The position numbers and the translations under genes were made by a program. Shown here piece by piece: positions 12,268 through 25,232 of a stretch of 64,000 bases of DNA (position 1 is the stretch's first letter; each line of letters opens with the position of its first letter). The stretch spans positions 97,329,648-97,393,647 of the forward strand of contig OZ020267.1 of NCBI GenBank assembly GCA_963971225.1, written 5' to 3'. The DNA is from Melieria omissa. Lineage: Eukaryota > Arthropoda > Insecta > Diptera > Ulidiidae. Below the pieces are notes generated by a model. The model worked only from the letters and a program-made list of their open reading frames with translations, was not told the DNA's origin and ran no database searches.

Positions 12268-13524
12268 GTTATCAATAACCTTTTTTCTTGTATTCGCTCA
12301 CTTGAAAATTTTTATTGACTATTAGCTCTTAAAAGCTTCGATCTGTGCATTGATTCCACTATTTACAATTCATTAGCAACGATTAGCAGTTGTTGTTGAT
12401 GTTGCACTGCGTCTTGGTCCGAATGAAAACTTGTATTATTTTGTTGTTGTTTAGCGCCAAACCTACACCAAAGCGACAACTTAATGACGCGCTTTAAGCC
12501 ATTTGCGCAAACAATCAATCATTGCGCTTCATTGGACGCCAGGGCGGTACCAGGGGGCCGACAGTGGGTTATGGTGTTTGAAAATTTTTAGCACCGCCAA
12601 TTTGCTGCCGATCTGCGCCAAACGCCCAAAGGCAAATTCAACATAAGAAAGAGCGAGACAGAGAAAGGGTAGTAGAAATAAATAAAAGCCTCTGTTCGCA
12701 GTGAAGCCTAATGAAGCGTTAAAGCTGCGCTTAACTGTTGGCGGTAACGGTAAAATGAAATAAATCAACATCAAAATTAAGTTAAACTATAAGAAAACCG
12801 ACAACATGGAGCAAACAAGGCGCCAATAGGCAAATCGTTGTTGTTGGAGAGCTGAAAGTTGTTAAAAATTCATTGGTGGCAAATTCCTTTTTCCTGTACA
12901 AAATTCAAGTCAAAAGTCAAGTCTTACTTTGTACACTACACTGAGAGAATACAATTCCAAGAATCTGGCAAAATGTTTTTTCTTTTTTCAGCATTGCATT
13001 TAATGTGGAATTTCCTGCTGTAAGCGACCAATCATTAAAGTTTAACGCATTTACGGCTTAGATGACGCATTTCGTTTTCTCTCCACTGTTTACCACTTTG
13101 CTTACAACTCGTTTAGTACAACAACAATGTGCAACATGTTGCCATAAATTCATAATCGAGTTCGTGCCGCCTTTTTGTTGGCCGCTCGATGATTCATCTA
13201 ATGCTGCAAGTGGCATTTTCTGGCCTCACAAGTGGCCACTGCTGGCTGCTGTCGTTTTTATGTGCACTTAAAGTTAGCTTTCAAAGCCTTATCGACAGCT
13301 AATGGGCAGAATTTTTTTGATAGCAGTGCAGACATAAAATTCTGAGCTGAACTTGAGAAATGAAATCAAAGTTTGTAGACAAGTTAGAGTCGAGTTAGAA
13401 GCATTTAAATGTACAGTCTGTGTGAAAAGTTGGAGGAATTTTTGCATAAAAATATTGAAAAGAAAAATTACAGAAGGAATTTACCGTCGATTGCGAACAA
13501 AAATTTATAGATATACTCAAAAAG
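12268..13524. other. Intronic sequence with unique block
   Basis: About 12350-13290 is complex sequence with alternating AT-rich and GC-richer stretches. The short open frames have no family resemblance and no splice-site context. Nothing else is identifiable. Confidence 0.45.
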
Positions 13525-13626
13525 GGAGGCGTGTGGGTTTAAAACTCCCCCATATACAAAAATTGCTGGCGTAAAATATGGTTTCACATGGAATTGTCAT
13601 CAAAACTTGTACTTGAAAGACCCCAA
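13525..13626. mobile_element. CAGTGGCG-type MITE fragment, copy 3
   Basis: It carries the family core: a GTGGGTTTAAAACTCCCCC block, ACAAAAATTGCTGG and AAAATATGGTTTC. Both termini are lost. Confidence 0.55.
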
Positions 13627-13634
13627 AAAGTTAT

Positions 13635-14130
13635 TTTTTTTAATTTTTAAATTTTATTTTGCTTTATTTTTTATTTTATTTTATTTATTTTTTTACTTTA
13701 TTTTATTTTAATTTATTTTATTTTATTTTATTTTATTTTATTTTATTTTATATTTTATTTTTTTTATTTTATTTCATTTTATTTTATTTTATTTTATTTT
13801 ATTTTATTTCATTTCATTTTATTTTATTTTATTTTATTTTATTTTATTTTATTTTATTTTATTTTATTTTATTTTATTTTATTTTATTTTATTTTATTTT
13901 AAATTAGTTTATTTTTATTTATTTGATTTGATTTTAATTTATTTTATTTTGTTTTATTTTATTTTATTTTATTTTATTTTATTTTATTTTATTTTATTTT
14001 ATTTTATTTTGTTTTATTTTATTTTATTTTATTTTATTTTATTTTATTTGATTTAATATTAGTTTATTTTATTTTATTTGATTATTATTTTTTATTTTAT
14101 TTTAGTTTAGTTGATTTTATTATATTTTTC
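13635..14130. repeat. (ATTTT)n pentanucleotide array
   Basis: About 490 bp of ATTTT units with scattered substitutions, longest pure runs around 13815-13900 and 13955-14045. Because the unit length is not a multiple of three, several frames stay open and encode a fake Phe/Tyr/Ile/Leu repeat; this is not a gene. Confidence 0.95.
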
Positions 14131-16385
14131 ACCTTTGTTTGAACCGGAAAAAATTTATTGATTGGCTTTAAGTTTGGTAAAACCACTTTGAGTGAGATAC
14201 AATTCGATTATTATTATTTTTTTATTGAATTGTGATGGGTGATTACGCGATGAAAGTCTCACAAGTGTTTTTAAGACCTTTTAAGCCCTAAAAACCCGCT
14301 CTCCACAACTAACTTCAATGTCCAAGTATACAAATGCTTTCTCTCAGCCCAATTGTCAATAATTCCAATAACAATTTTTCTATATAAGCTAACAAAGTAC
14401 TTTGTCGCAGACAACAAACGATTGACACACTTTAAAATGTAGTATGAAAATAAATTCTAATGAGTTTCGACTTTGAAAAAAAAAAAAACAAACAACGCCG
14501 TTCAGTGGACTAGGCCACACATGGGCCAATGGGCTTTGCAATTGAATATGCAAAGTGGCAAATGGCCAAACCATAGACGAGGCACAGCACTCTCGGCACT
14601 TTGACCAAAGTGGGCGAAAATTTGGGGCAAAAATTGCCACAGGAAGCCATTAAAACCAACAAGCGGCGCAAACGAACAGAAATGCGTGAAGGAAAATCAC
14701 TCACAAACCGGGCGACAGAGAAAATATGCGGCGAATTTTGCATGTCAAGTGAAAAGTTGTTAGTTGTTGCAGTGAGACCAAAGTCTGGCAGCAGTGCGTT
14801 TTAGTAGGTGTACATAATTTTTATGTATGGCTTGTTGGTGGTAGGTTTTAGGTGGCGAATGCCACTAATAGGAAAGGAACATGGCAAATGGTGCAAATTA
14901 TGAGAGTAGACGGTCGATTTTATGTGGATAAATTTTTTTTTACAAAAACAGTGCAACCCTGAGTCTGCCTGAAATACACTCAAAATCGTGACAATAGTAG
15001 TGAGTGACAATTTTGGAGTTTTGTGTATTGGAAATATTTGTATTGGTGTTTCGATAAGTTGGTACTTTTGCTAGGTTGAGTTGAAAATGTTGTGAATACC
15101 GTTTTTTGTTGTTGTTTTTCAGGAAAAATGAATGATAGAGCCTGAAAGTGGAACTAAAAAGTCAACAGGTTACTGTGAAATTACTCATTGCACTTTACAT
15201 TACACTTTACACCGCAAAGGATGAACTAGATATCCTTTATATACTTTAAGGATTTAAAGAATTACTTCATAACTTTTAACACCGTAGGCAGAAAATTGTG
15301 TAGTTGCTTCAGTACCGAAAGATTTAAGATAACACGATTTAAAAACAGTTCTAACAGTGCATCCAACTATTACCATAGAACATGTATTGCGCCCAACTAT
15401 AATTTCGAATGTCTAAGCTGTTTGTCTCTAATTGAATTCCCTCTACCACTGCTATGAATTATTGCACCAATCTTGATGCCATATTTTACATAATATTACT
15501 TAATCAGTTTTCTGAGATCTTGCAAGCTCTCAAACGTATATCTGAGGCTGACATTGAACTCTCAGCTGTGGCTTTTCACGTTGCCAATGCTTTGATTTTA
15601 TCGCAGCACTCAAGTTGTGGCGCCAAATACAGCTTTTTTGTATGTGTTGAGCAGCTAAAAGGCAACTGAGATGATAATTTCGTTAAGGTGATCATTTATA
15701 TTTCTAGCTAATCGATTTGAAAACATGAAAAGTTATGCTTGACTACTTTGGTAGCGATGGCAAAAGAAAAATTTAGTGTAATCAGATATGTTGGACAAAA
15801 TTTGTGAATAAGTATAGCACGACCATGTTTTTGGAAGAGATTCTAGGTCAGTGATGTATGAACATATTTCAAAAAAAATTTTAAACAAATATTTAAGACA
15901 ATACAGAATAGTTTTCTTAAAGTGAAGATGATTTAAAATCTAGTTTGATAGGATGTAACTGGCGATTGGCATTAATAGAGTTAGGCCAGAGACTCGAAAA
16001 TAGAGAGAAGAACAAAAATTAATAACGAGGCCGTGAAGGACTAAGTTATTCATAGTTTCAATGGCAACCAAAGGCAAACTTTACCCCAAGATTATAAAAG
16101 GTTCTAGTGCCTAGGCACGGTACCTTGCCATAAGATGCACTTAGGCCCGAAATAAACCCATTCCATACAGCAAGAAAGGAGTAAATACTGTAGATCATAC
16201 GTGAGCCTGGTTAGGCCAGTTTGATTCGTGTATGAAAGTATCAAACATTTTTCAATGAGATGAATCTTTCAATGATCATTGTATGCAACGATTGGACCTA
16301 TATGTACCTCATCTATTCATCGCATAATTTTTATATATAGCTCTAATGTGTTAATAGTCCGTAAGATTGTTCCATTGACCGTAAT
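14131..16385. other. Intronic sequence without recognisable gene
   Basis: About 14480-14800 is a small GC-richer unique block. The rest is moderately AT-rich. A fragment at 15440-15670 encodes an open frame on the plus strand with no family resemblance. 15670-16380 may be old repeat sequence, but I cannot name it. Confidence 0.4.
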
Positions 16386-16545
16386 AAGTAAAATAAAATA
16401 AAATTAAATAAAACAAAATAAAATAAAAAAATAAAATAATATAAAATAAATTAAAATAAATTAAAATAAAATAAAATAAAATAAAATAAAATAAAATAAA
16501 ATAAAATAAAATAAAAAAAATTATAAAATAAAATAAGATAAGGAA
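16386..16545. repeat. (AAAAT)n pentanucleotide array
   Basis: About 160 bp of AAAAT units, purest at 16465-16512. It is the reverse complement of the unit in the array at 13.6-14.1 kb, so the same simple-sequence type occurs twice in opposite orientations. Confidence 0.95.
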
Positions 16546-16974
16546 AAACTATCTTGTTGAGCTTCTTAAATAGAAATTTCTATAAAACCCAACAAATCTT
16601 GGGGGCCACCTTCAACGCCTGAAAACTGAACTCAACTCAATGAATCTCATAGAACACCAAACTTTATGAGTTTATTGCCTAAATTAAATAACACTAAGTA
16701 AAACTGCAGTAAAAATGTCTCGCCTGCGTATTTTATGGCATAATTTCAATTAGCCGAAATTATTTGCACGTGCCACATGCCACATGCCACACGCCACACA
16801 GTGGCTGCCAATGTTGGCACGTTTAAAGTCGCACAGCGCCAACGACCCAAACGGACCGACAACTAATAATACGCAACGGAGTTGCCAGAGGCGCTGGCAG
16901 CAACCTCACTCGAGGGGGATAGCGGGAAGCGAACGTACTCGATGAGGAGTTGATGCAGCTAATGCAACGTTAAG

Positions 16975-17012
<38 letters not shown>

Positions 17013-17460
17013 TAGCGCCGAATTGTATTTGAGTGTGTCAAATAAATTGGCCGGGTTGCATGCTTAGTTGGCTGCTGGATTCAGCCGATGTCCGGTGGCT
17101 GGGTTCACTGTGCCACAGTCAAAAATATGGTGGCAGCAAATTAACTGCGCATTAATGGTTGCCAGCGCGGTGAGGGCGATGATGCGGTTACGTTGATGTC
17201 GAACAGCAGCGAGGTAACAATCGATTGTGGGTTGGTGTGTGTGTGTGTGTGGTGAATTGAGGTTTTGCTGCAAATAGTTTGCGGGCACGTACCACCAACC
17301 GCAGCCGCTAAAAACAGGGTGCATAGTGCGTCCTCAATGTGTTGGTTTGTATGTGAGTGTGTGCGTATGTGTCAGTTTGTATGTGTCGCTATAGCTGCCA
17401 ATTTTAGTCTCTAACCAAAAATATTTGCCTTCATGCGGTAATTGCGTGCACGTGGGGGCT
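16546..17460. other. Unique intronic block with dinucleotide repeat
   Basis: About 16730-17460 is GC-richer and complex. It includes tandem TGCCACA motifs (16770-16800), an (AC)n run at 16978-17009 and a (GT)n run near 17235-17250. No coding exon is recognisable. Confidence 0.5.
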
Positions 17461-17464
17461 TTAA

Positions 17465-18515
17465 CCCATTACTGCCGCAGGGGTATTAAAATACCCATAA
17501 ATGGTGAGCGTAAAAGCTTTATTTCGAAATTGTTGAGAGATCTGGCCTTAACAACACTAAAAAGTATTAACAACTAAAGCCTAACTTCTTCTTTGTCTTT
17601 GAAAGATTGAAGCTATAGCTTGAAAAAAATAAAAAAAAATTATGTAAAGCAGGGTATGTGTTGTAAAAAAATTAAAAAGTCTCCTTAGCAAGTTTTCTCT
17701 AGTGTCCTGTAATCATTAGAAAAAAAAAAGATTGTCAAATGCAACAATCAGTGAATTATAGTCTTAACGCATATAGGCCCAGAGCTTTTTTTCAATATTC
17801 GAATGAAACAGTTTTTTTAGGATTAAATGAGGTTGGACAATTCGAATTTGGGGTAAAAAAATTGTTCCGATGTTTGGTTTTGGAGATATTTGGTGTTCGA
17901 TTAATCGAACATTCGGCCGATATGGGTTAAAGTTTTGACTTAATTTTTTCTTATGAAAAATCTTTGAAATGCAAGTCATTATTTTTCTAAATGCTATTTG
18001 AAACTTTCTGCATTTACACCTCATTTGTGAACAGAATCACTTAGAAAATAGTAGAATCGGTGGTCCGTTCTCCAACTGAAACATACCCATGATTACTTTC
18101 GGAACAGTTTAAATATTGTAATGAAATTTTGTAAAATATAATATTGAAACTTTTGCTAAGGTTTGATTCGAAAATGGAAATAATTGACTCTGTTCAAGCA
18201 GAGTTGGCATGTAATGAATTATTAAGAAATGTGAAAAAGGTTCACATTAACCCCTAAAGTCAGAAATGGATTGGTTTTGTCTTCAAATTGTTATAAATTT
18301 ATGAATAAAATGAACTACATATTGAAAAAAAATTATCATAAGAACTTTGATCTGCCGATTGGTTATTGAATTCGCATCAACCAATTAAGGATTTCAATGC
18401 CCTCAGTTTTTAGTTAAACCGAAATTTACAAACTCCACAATTTCAGAGAATCTTAGCCAAAAAAACAAAAAACAAATAGTACTAAATATATGAACTATGG
18501 CCAGTCACAAATGGG
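17465..18515. mobile_element. Possible TTAA-flanked (piggyBac-type) non-autonomous element
   Basis: TTAA occurs at 17461-17464 and 18516-18519. Immediately inside, the left end reads CCCATTACTGCCG and the right end read inward reads CCCATTTGTGACTG, a weak match. TTAA duplication followed by CCC is typical of piggyBac-like elements. The CCCATTA...TGCC left end resembles the clearer MITE at 46913. The interior is AT-rich with a perfect palindrome at 17895-17910 and no transposase. Because the termini match only moderately, this call is tentative. Confidence 0.45.
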
Positions 18516-18519
18516 TTAA

Positions 18520-19829
18520 GAAAGCGTTTGTGGTAATGGGTTGTTTCTGGTGCTGATAATGTTGCTGTTGTTGTTTTTATTGGGGCTCAGGACATTGTTG
18601 TTGCAGCTGCTAATAATGTTGTTGTAGTTGCTATAAATGTTGTTGTTGTTGCTGTTGTTGCTGCTGATGATGTCAATGTTGATGACAATTGATAATTGAA
18701 TTTTGCATGTTTTAGTAGTTCGTAGTTGTTGTGTTGACTGTTGCACTAGTTGTTGTTGTTGTTATTTTGGTTGTTAGTGTTGCCAAAATAGTAGCTGTTG
18801 CTGTTGTTGTTGTTAGCTTGCTGCCAACATGCAATTTCATGTTCGCACACACGTTTCAGCGCCGTTTGCATGCCACGTACAACTTAAATTCACTGCGGTG
18901 CAATGGGCGGCGGCAATGGGGGGGGAGTTTCCTTGGTTGAGCGCTGCAAGCGTTATGACTCGTGCGGCCAACGCACTGGACAATTTTGGTTGAATGCGCT
19001 CGAATTGTTTTGTTCAATGAGCGGAAACGGCGCTGGCTTTAGGCCGATTGCGCGTTGACTGATGCAATTGCGTGGGGATTGATGTGTGTTTTTTGTTGTT
19101 TTTTTACTATAAATTTAAATATTTAATTTTTAAAGACTACTGACTGAATGGATTTTTGATTATTTTAAATGGCGACACTGTAACTGAATTGTTTGTAATG
19201 AGAGGTTGTTGGTGTCACATTGTATAAAGAAACAAAATGGGTTAATGTGGCACATAGTGGGTTAATGGGTGGAGAAGTGAAACATTAATTTCCAGTCGTA
19301 AATATTCATAATCGAACAGATTATTGTGGTTTACATTGAAGTTTTCTCATTTCGCTTATTGGTTTTATATGGCAACTCTGTCTCTCTCTGAACCATGGCT
19401 AGATGAACGGGAGTTTATTACAGTTGAAATACAATAGCAGTAACTGGCAATAAATTCGTGCTGATAACTTTGCTGGATCAAGAGCTATTGTACAAATTAG
19501 TTGACTGAAGGACGAACGGATGGTCGGAACTCGGTTAATCGATTCTCCTGACACTTAATCCTGATCATGAGTACATATAACATTCTTTTATATACCACTC
19601 AGGTTTTCTTCTAATTGCTACAAACTCCTAATCAAAGCGGGGGTTCCGTCGGGGGTTAAAAAATATGTAGCCTTCGGTATCCACCAAAACTGGGTATCGG
19701 TTGAACAATAATTTTTTTGGATTCTTACGGAGCTAAACGGATTTAAAAATGCTTTAAATTTGAAAATTTAAAACTAATATTCAGTATGGTTTTTAAGTCC
19801 TGCTAATGTTAAATCTTGGTTGCAAGGAT
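18520..19829. other. Intronic sequence; GTT-triplet-rich block
   Basis: About 18540-18830 is dense in GTT/TTG/GCT triplets. 18830-19080 is GC-richer unique sequence. Past 19080 it becomes AT-rich. No coding exon is supported; open frames are homopolymeric Asn/Val from the triplets. Confidence 0.45.
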
Positions 19830-21020
19830 ATTTTTTTGATGATTTAAACTAATTAACATTTTACATTTGAAGGACAACATTGGGCCACTTCTTCAATCCT
19901 TCAATTTAATTTTCTTATCTCATTGTTCAAAAATAAAATCTGCCAGGGATACTTTTTGATGATTTGAATGAATTAGTATTTTAATTTTTATTCAAATATA
20001 GATTCTTTTGCACATAAAATTCTGTCAGGATCTTTGATTGAATGATTTGAATGAATTAGTAAGTATTTTACATTTAAATGATAACAATCAATAAATTCTT
20101 CAATCATCATTTCAATCATTCATTCTGAAATCTTCATTCAAATACAGTCTCGATTGCACATAAAATTCTCTTAATAAGAAAACTTTTCAATGATTTGAAT
20201 GAATTAATATTTTACATTTGAATGACAACAATCAATAATTTTTTCAATCAAAATTTTCGTATCATACTTTGAAATATTCATAGCTTCTTCTTAGTTTGAA
20301 ATCTTCATAGCCTCAACATTCAAATAAAGATTATTTTCTACTTTAAATTCTGTCAGTAGAGATTCTTTTCACTGTTTCGAATGGTTTCTTATTTTAAATT
20401 TGAATGACAACAAATCCATAGCTTCTTCAATCATCATCTTCTTACTATGAAATCTTCATAGCCTCATCCTTTAAATATTGATTATTTTGTGGATTAAATT
20501 CTGCCAGTAGGGATACTTTTAAAATTTAATATTTGAATCATAACAATCAATAACTTATTTCATCATCATCTTCTTAATTTGAAATCCTCATAGCCTCATC
20601 ATTCATTTATAGATTCAGTAGGGATACTTTTCAATGATTTTAATGAATTTGAATTTTAAAGTTGATTGACAACAATCATTAACTTCTTAAATCATCTTCT
20701 TACTTTGAGATCTTCATACCCTCATTCAAATAAAGATTCTTTTGTACATTAAAATCTGTCAGTAGGGAAACTTTTCAATGATTTGCATGAATTAATATTT
20801 TACATTTGAATGACAACAATCAATAACTTCTTTAATCATCATTTCAGTCGATCATTTCAATCATTCATTTTGAAATCTTCATTGCCTCATCATTCAATTA
20901 AAGATTCTATTGAACATAAACACATAAAATTTTCTCAGTAAGGATACTTTTCAATGATTTAAATGGCCATATTCAATCACTTCCTCAATTATCTTCTTCT
21001 TACTTTGCAATCTTTATAGT
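19830..21020. repeat. Degenerate minisatellite, about nine units
   Basis: Variants of a shared unit recur in one orientation. Recurrent parts are TCAATGATTTGAATGAATTA, ACATTTGAATGACAACAATC, CTTCTTCAATCATCATC, TGAAATCTTCATAGCCTCA, and TCTGTCAGTAGGGATAC. The TCAATGATTT-like landmark falls near 19838, 19958, 20041, 20189, 20371, 20519, 20632, 20777 and 20952, giving spacings of about 80-180 bp. Irregular spacing shows many internal indels. No coding potential. Confidence 0.85.
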
Positions 21021-21579
21021 TTAATTTCTTAAATGCCGTCAAAACTATGCCGCCAGATTCGATTCATGAGAAACTCACACAATAAAAACCATCAAAATGA
21101 AACGCCGACACGTTAATCGTGCAATTTGGGCGCGCAAGATTGCTGTGTCAGCAGCTCCATTGCCAAAAGAGATACATTTGCACATTCATCACATCGATGC
21201 TGGCGTTGAGCCCATTTTAAATTTTATTGGTGCTGCGAATTGTTTTGTTGTTGGAGTTTATTGAACTTCCTGACCACGCCAGAGCCGCAAGAAAAACAGC
21301 AGCAAGAAAGTCAACTCATAAAAAAATAAAATAAAAAAACTGTAAAGCATATAATTATTGGTAATACGTGGAATACGGTGCGGTGGGCGCAAGAGACATC
21401 GAACTGGTTTGAAAATTGTACAACTGTGTCGTGTGACTCACATGCGACACACATTGTGTTTTCGTTACGCAACGTTAAAGTGTTGAGGTTCATAGACATT
21501 AAGGAGGTTTAGTAGGACCTACATTAGTACTTAAGTGTTCGGTCGTCTGTCGGTCAATCGGTTTATTTAGACCTCTGGA
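21021..21579. other. Unique intronic sequence
   Basis: Moderately GC-rich complex sequence between two repeats, possibly conserved intron. No exon or element is recognisable. Confidence 0.4.
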
Positions 21580-21673
21580 ACTTACAACTTATGAGCCGAA
21601 AACCATTCAAAACCATTTGTACCAACAAATTTTGTATTTGGGGCTTCAAACCCCCCTATGTGCGCCACTGCTT
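21580..21673. mobile_element. CAGTGGCG-type MITE fragment, copy 4
   Basis: It has the family's right part: AAAACCATTTGTACCA, AATTTTGTATTTGGGG, CTTCAAACCCCCC and the terminus GTGCGCCACTGC. It is closest to the copy at 50738. The left end is missing. Confidence 0.6.
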
Positions 21674-23204
21674 CTTTATTTAATGTTTTTTAAATGATTA
21701 TTACATTGAAAATAGTGTTAAATATATGAATCTTGTTTATAAAATATGGCAAATTCGAGCTACTTTGAAAAAGGAGAAATTTAAAAACATGGCAGCTCAT
21801 AAATAAGTCGTTCAAAACCGACAAAAACACCTGGACTTGGTTTTATTTTGTTATTGCTTAAAAATATTGTCGGCGCATTGAGCTTTTTCCTCCCCCTCCA
21901 AAAAAACAAAAAAAATCAGTCAAACATTTTGCGATCTCGACTTGCTTTATCTCACTTTTGTTAGCTGATATTTTGCTTTTGTGTTATTGTTGTTGTTGTT
22001 GTTATTGTACGTTAGCCACACATCAAGGTCGTTGCGTTGTTGCCGTGGCCAACTGCCGTAACCGACAATTAAACTTAACCGTTTTGTGGTTTTTCGCAAC
22101 AGCAGCCACAGCGCGAAGAGGAAGCAAAATTGTTGGACAGTTGCGGCGAGTTTTCGCCATCGAACAAAAAAAATAAGATACAAATTAAAGACTTTCATGA
22201 GTGTTTGTGTGTGTGTGTATGCCTGAGTCCTTTGTGTGCAGCAGACTTGAAACAGTAATAAAAAAAAGATCAGCAACAGACAAACAGTTGTAAACAACAC
22301 GCTTGGCGATTGTGTTAATTGGCGTTGTTGTTGTTATTGTTGGCAACACCTAAATGTATGGCGGCAGCAACCAGTATTAAACATTTCGGTGTCGCATAAA
22401 CAAAAAGCAGCGTCGTTGATATACAACACAAACAAATCAATGCAAAGCATTGGCCGAACGCGTCGCCGATCCTGCGCACTGGACCGCACAGCGAGCGTGC
22501 GACAAAAAAAGGCGGCAACCGGGCGGCAACGACGGAAATGGGCGCAACCAATTAGCGTGACTGTTGTTGTTGTTGCTGTTGTTGTGGTTGTGGTTTTGGC
22601 GGTTGTTGTGGTCTTTTGGCGTCACTGGTTAAGATTGTGTAAATTAATGTGGTCGATGCGGCCTTTCGCACGAATTTAAACAAAAGGGCCAAAGTATTTC
22701 GGGTTAAGCCAACACAATGGATGAATAAGAAGAAGACTGTTTAGCGTGGAAATTAAGGACAAGCATTTTAAATTGACAGTAAATCGCTTAATGAACGACC
22801 AGAGACTGTTGGTGGCTGCGGTTGATTGCGAAATGCTTTAAAATATTTGGTTGACAGCTAAACCCTTAGTTGGTTGTACATAATGTGCAATAAAAATCAT
22901 GAATGAAAGGTTTAAGATGGTTAAGAAGTGCTTCAAATTCACTTTCAATTTCAATTTCAATAAATATGTCTGAATAATTCGATGAATCTGAATATTTCAT
23001 GTTTGTTAAAATATTTTTAGATGGCAACTCTAATCACGCCCTCTGGGAAGTTTGGAAATTAAAATGAATTTTGTATTTTTTGCACTGAAGAGTGTTGTTC
23101 ACTATTGAACGAATCGTTCTATTTGGATAAGTAGTTTGCGAGATACGATGTTTTCTCACTATTCTAACTACAACATTTACAAGTGGGCAGCAAATTTCAA
23201 GGAA
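21674..23204. other. Intronic sequence with GC-richer unique block
   Basis: About 21840-22680 is a complex block with GTT/GTG triplets and a short GT run near 22202-22218. The overlapping frames on both strands are low complexity. 22700-23200 is AT-rich. No gene is recognisable. Confidence 0.45.
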
Positions 23205-23822
23205 ACCGGAAGGTTTTGTATGGCATGGATTGGATATAGAGTGTAGATATGTTTAGGAAAAACATTTGGAAAGAAAAAAAAATAGGGGTCGGTCTTATAT
23301 TTAATATGTCTAAAGACGATCTTGGGGCAGTGGGAGTCCATTTTATAAAAAAAGTATTTTTGTATGGGAGCCCCATTAACGGTTCAAGATACCAGCCAAG
23401 TGTGTTTGGAAAAAATGTTCCAAATATAAAATACGTGTGGGTCACTCTTAGATTTTAACCCGCTAAGAGCAACTTGTGAGCAGTTGTGGAGCAATTTGTT
23501 GAGATTTTAAGTTTTTTATATGGTAGCCCCCTTAAGAGTTGGAGATAGGGGGTAGAAACATGCAGAAAAAATATTTGGAAGGAAAAATAAATGGTCATCT
23601 GTATCACATTGGACACGTCTGGGGGCATCCTGGAAGCAGTGGGAGCCTATTTTATAAAAAAGGTTGTTTTATATGGGAACTCTATTAAAAGTTGGAGATA
23701 GAAGCTTAGTATGTTTGGAAGAAATGTTCCAAATATTAAATAAGTGTGGGCCACTCTTAGACATTAACCCGCTAAGAGCAACTCCTGAGCAGTTCTAAAG
23801 CAATTTGTTCAAGTTCCCAGCA
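23205..23822. repeat. Direct tandem duplication, two units of about 311 bp
   Basis: Unit 1 (about 23205-23510) and unit 2 (about 23511-23822) align along their length. The paired landmarks are GCAGTGGGAG at 23327 and 23637, followed by CATTTTATAAAAAAAG versus TATTTTATAAAAAAGG, then ATGTTCCAAATAT, then TTAACCCGCTAAGAGCAACT at about 23457 and 23766. A sub-repeat (TATGGGAGCCCC versus TATGGTAGCCCC) hints at an older, shorter period inside the unit. Open frames here are not supported as genes. Confidence 0.85.
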
Positions 23823-25228
23823 GTTTCTAAACTTCGGCTTTGATGCGACTTTAGCTCCAAGTTTTTGCAACAAACCATTATTTTTTCGAAATATTCATAA
23901 ATATAATGGGCGGTCAGTGAGTGGGCGGTGAGCTCATTGTAGTGCAAAGTGTTTACAAAAATAAAAAAGTGGACATTTGTCCTAAATCACTTATTTATTA
24001 TTTCATTAAATATATCTCAGTGAGTTTTTCAATTCAAATTTTGAAACCAAACAATTGTAACTGAATAAGAAAAATAGTCAGTTACCACAATAAATTTTCA
24101 TTGTCATAAAATTGAAATTTTAATAAATTAACAATGAATGCAAACAGTTGACTGCTTTATGAAGCATAAAATTCATTAATTTATATGCAAATAAAATTCC
24201 ATTTGCACACTTTCAGTATGCACTCACAACCACTCCTACCTCCATATCGACTGGCTGCCACATGTCACTTACTGCAATACAGACAAACACATGAACTGCA
24301 CTAAGGCTATCAGTTACCAGACCAACGGACTGTCGTTTGTCAGTGACCCTGTAGCGATCTTTATCAGCATTCGGTTTTCTACATTTTTCTAAGCAATTTC
24401 ATTAAAATGTTAAGCAACTTGATGAAAATCAACCACCACCGAAAGAACAAATAACAATTGCACAATGACAACAACAAACACAACAGCCGCATTAATGACA
24501 ACAACATCAATGTGAATGTCAAATAAACAAATCAACATGGCACAAGAAGTGCACACAAATGCAAAATGTCAACAAAATTAGGTAGAAAAGTGTACTCACA
24601 AAAAGGTAGTCTGCGCCTGAGTGCTCATAATTACCCGCCTAGCCCACACACACACACACACACACAAGGATCATAAATATCCTTTTTCACTTATCAGTGA
24701 GCATTTTTACCTTTGACTATTGGCCACTCGCCGACTCAAAACAACAAACCCTGCCGCATTGTTTGGGTCATATAGTTTACACAAATAGGCACAGGACACA
24801 GTGTTTCAGCTCATATTGTACGCGCCGGACAGTCCAAGCAAGGGAGAAGGAAGGACCAGACTGTCCTCTGACTCACACTGTCCGCAGTTGAGCATTGTTC
24901 CTCAACTCATTTTGTGCTCGAACTGGTAATGTTCCCTTATTCGCAGTGTTCTCCATTGAGGACTGTGATCTGTTTACACAATTCTATGTCAGGCACTGTC
25001 CTTTTATATTTTCAACAGCAACGTTATGTAATGTCCTAATGTTGGCATTGTTCTGGTCTCCTGTCCTTCATGGCAACAAATTATTTTGTGTTAAGTATTA
25101 AATATTTCACTAAAGCAGAATTTAATTCCTGCTGTTTTGCACTTCATTACAATGTTCTACCCTATTTTACTATTTCTTTTCCCTGTTTGAAGCATTTCCA
25201 CTATTTCCTTTCTTACTTCTAGCATTCA
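23823..25228. other. Intronic sequence without recognisable gene
   Basis: AT-rich to about 24200, then a more complex stretch with a CA run near 24648-24667 and a CTGTCC-rich stretch at about 24820-25080. No exon or element is identifiable. Confidence 0.4.
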
Positions 25229-25232
25229 TTAA

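Noticed and set aside
13659..13907. Plus-strand frame of Phe/Tyr/Ile/Leu repeats
   Set aside because: Translation of the (ATTTT)n array only.
19830..21020. CRISPR-like array
   Set aside because: Units are degenerate and irregular, with no constant repeat and unique spacers, in eukaryotic DNA.
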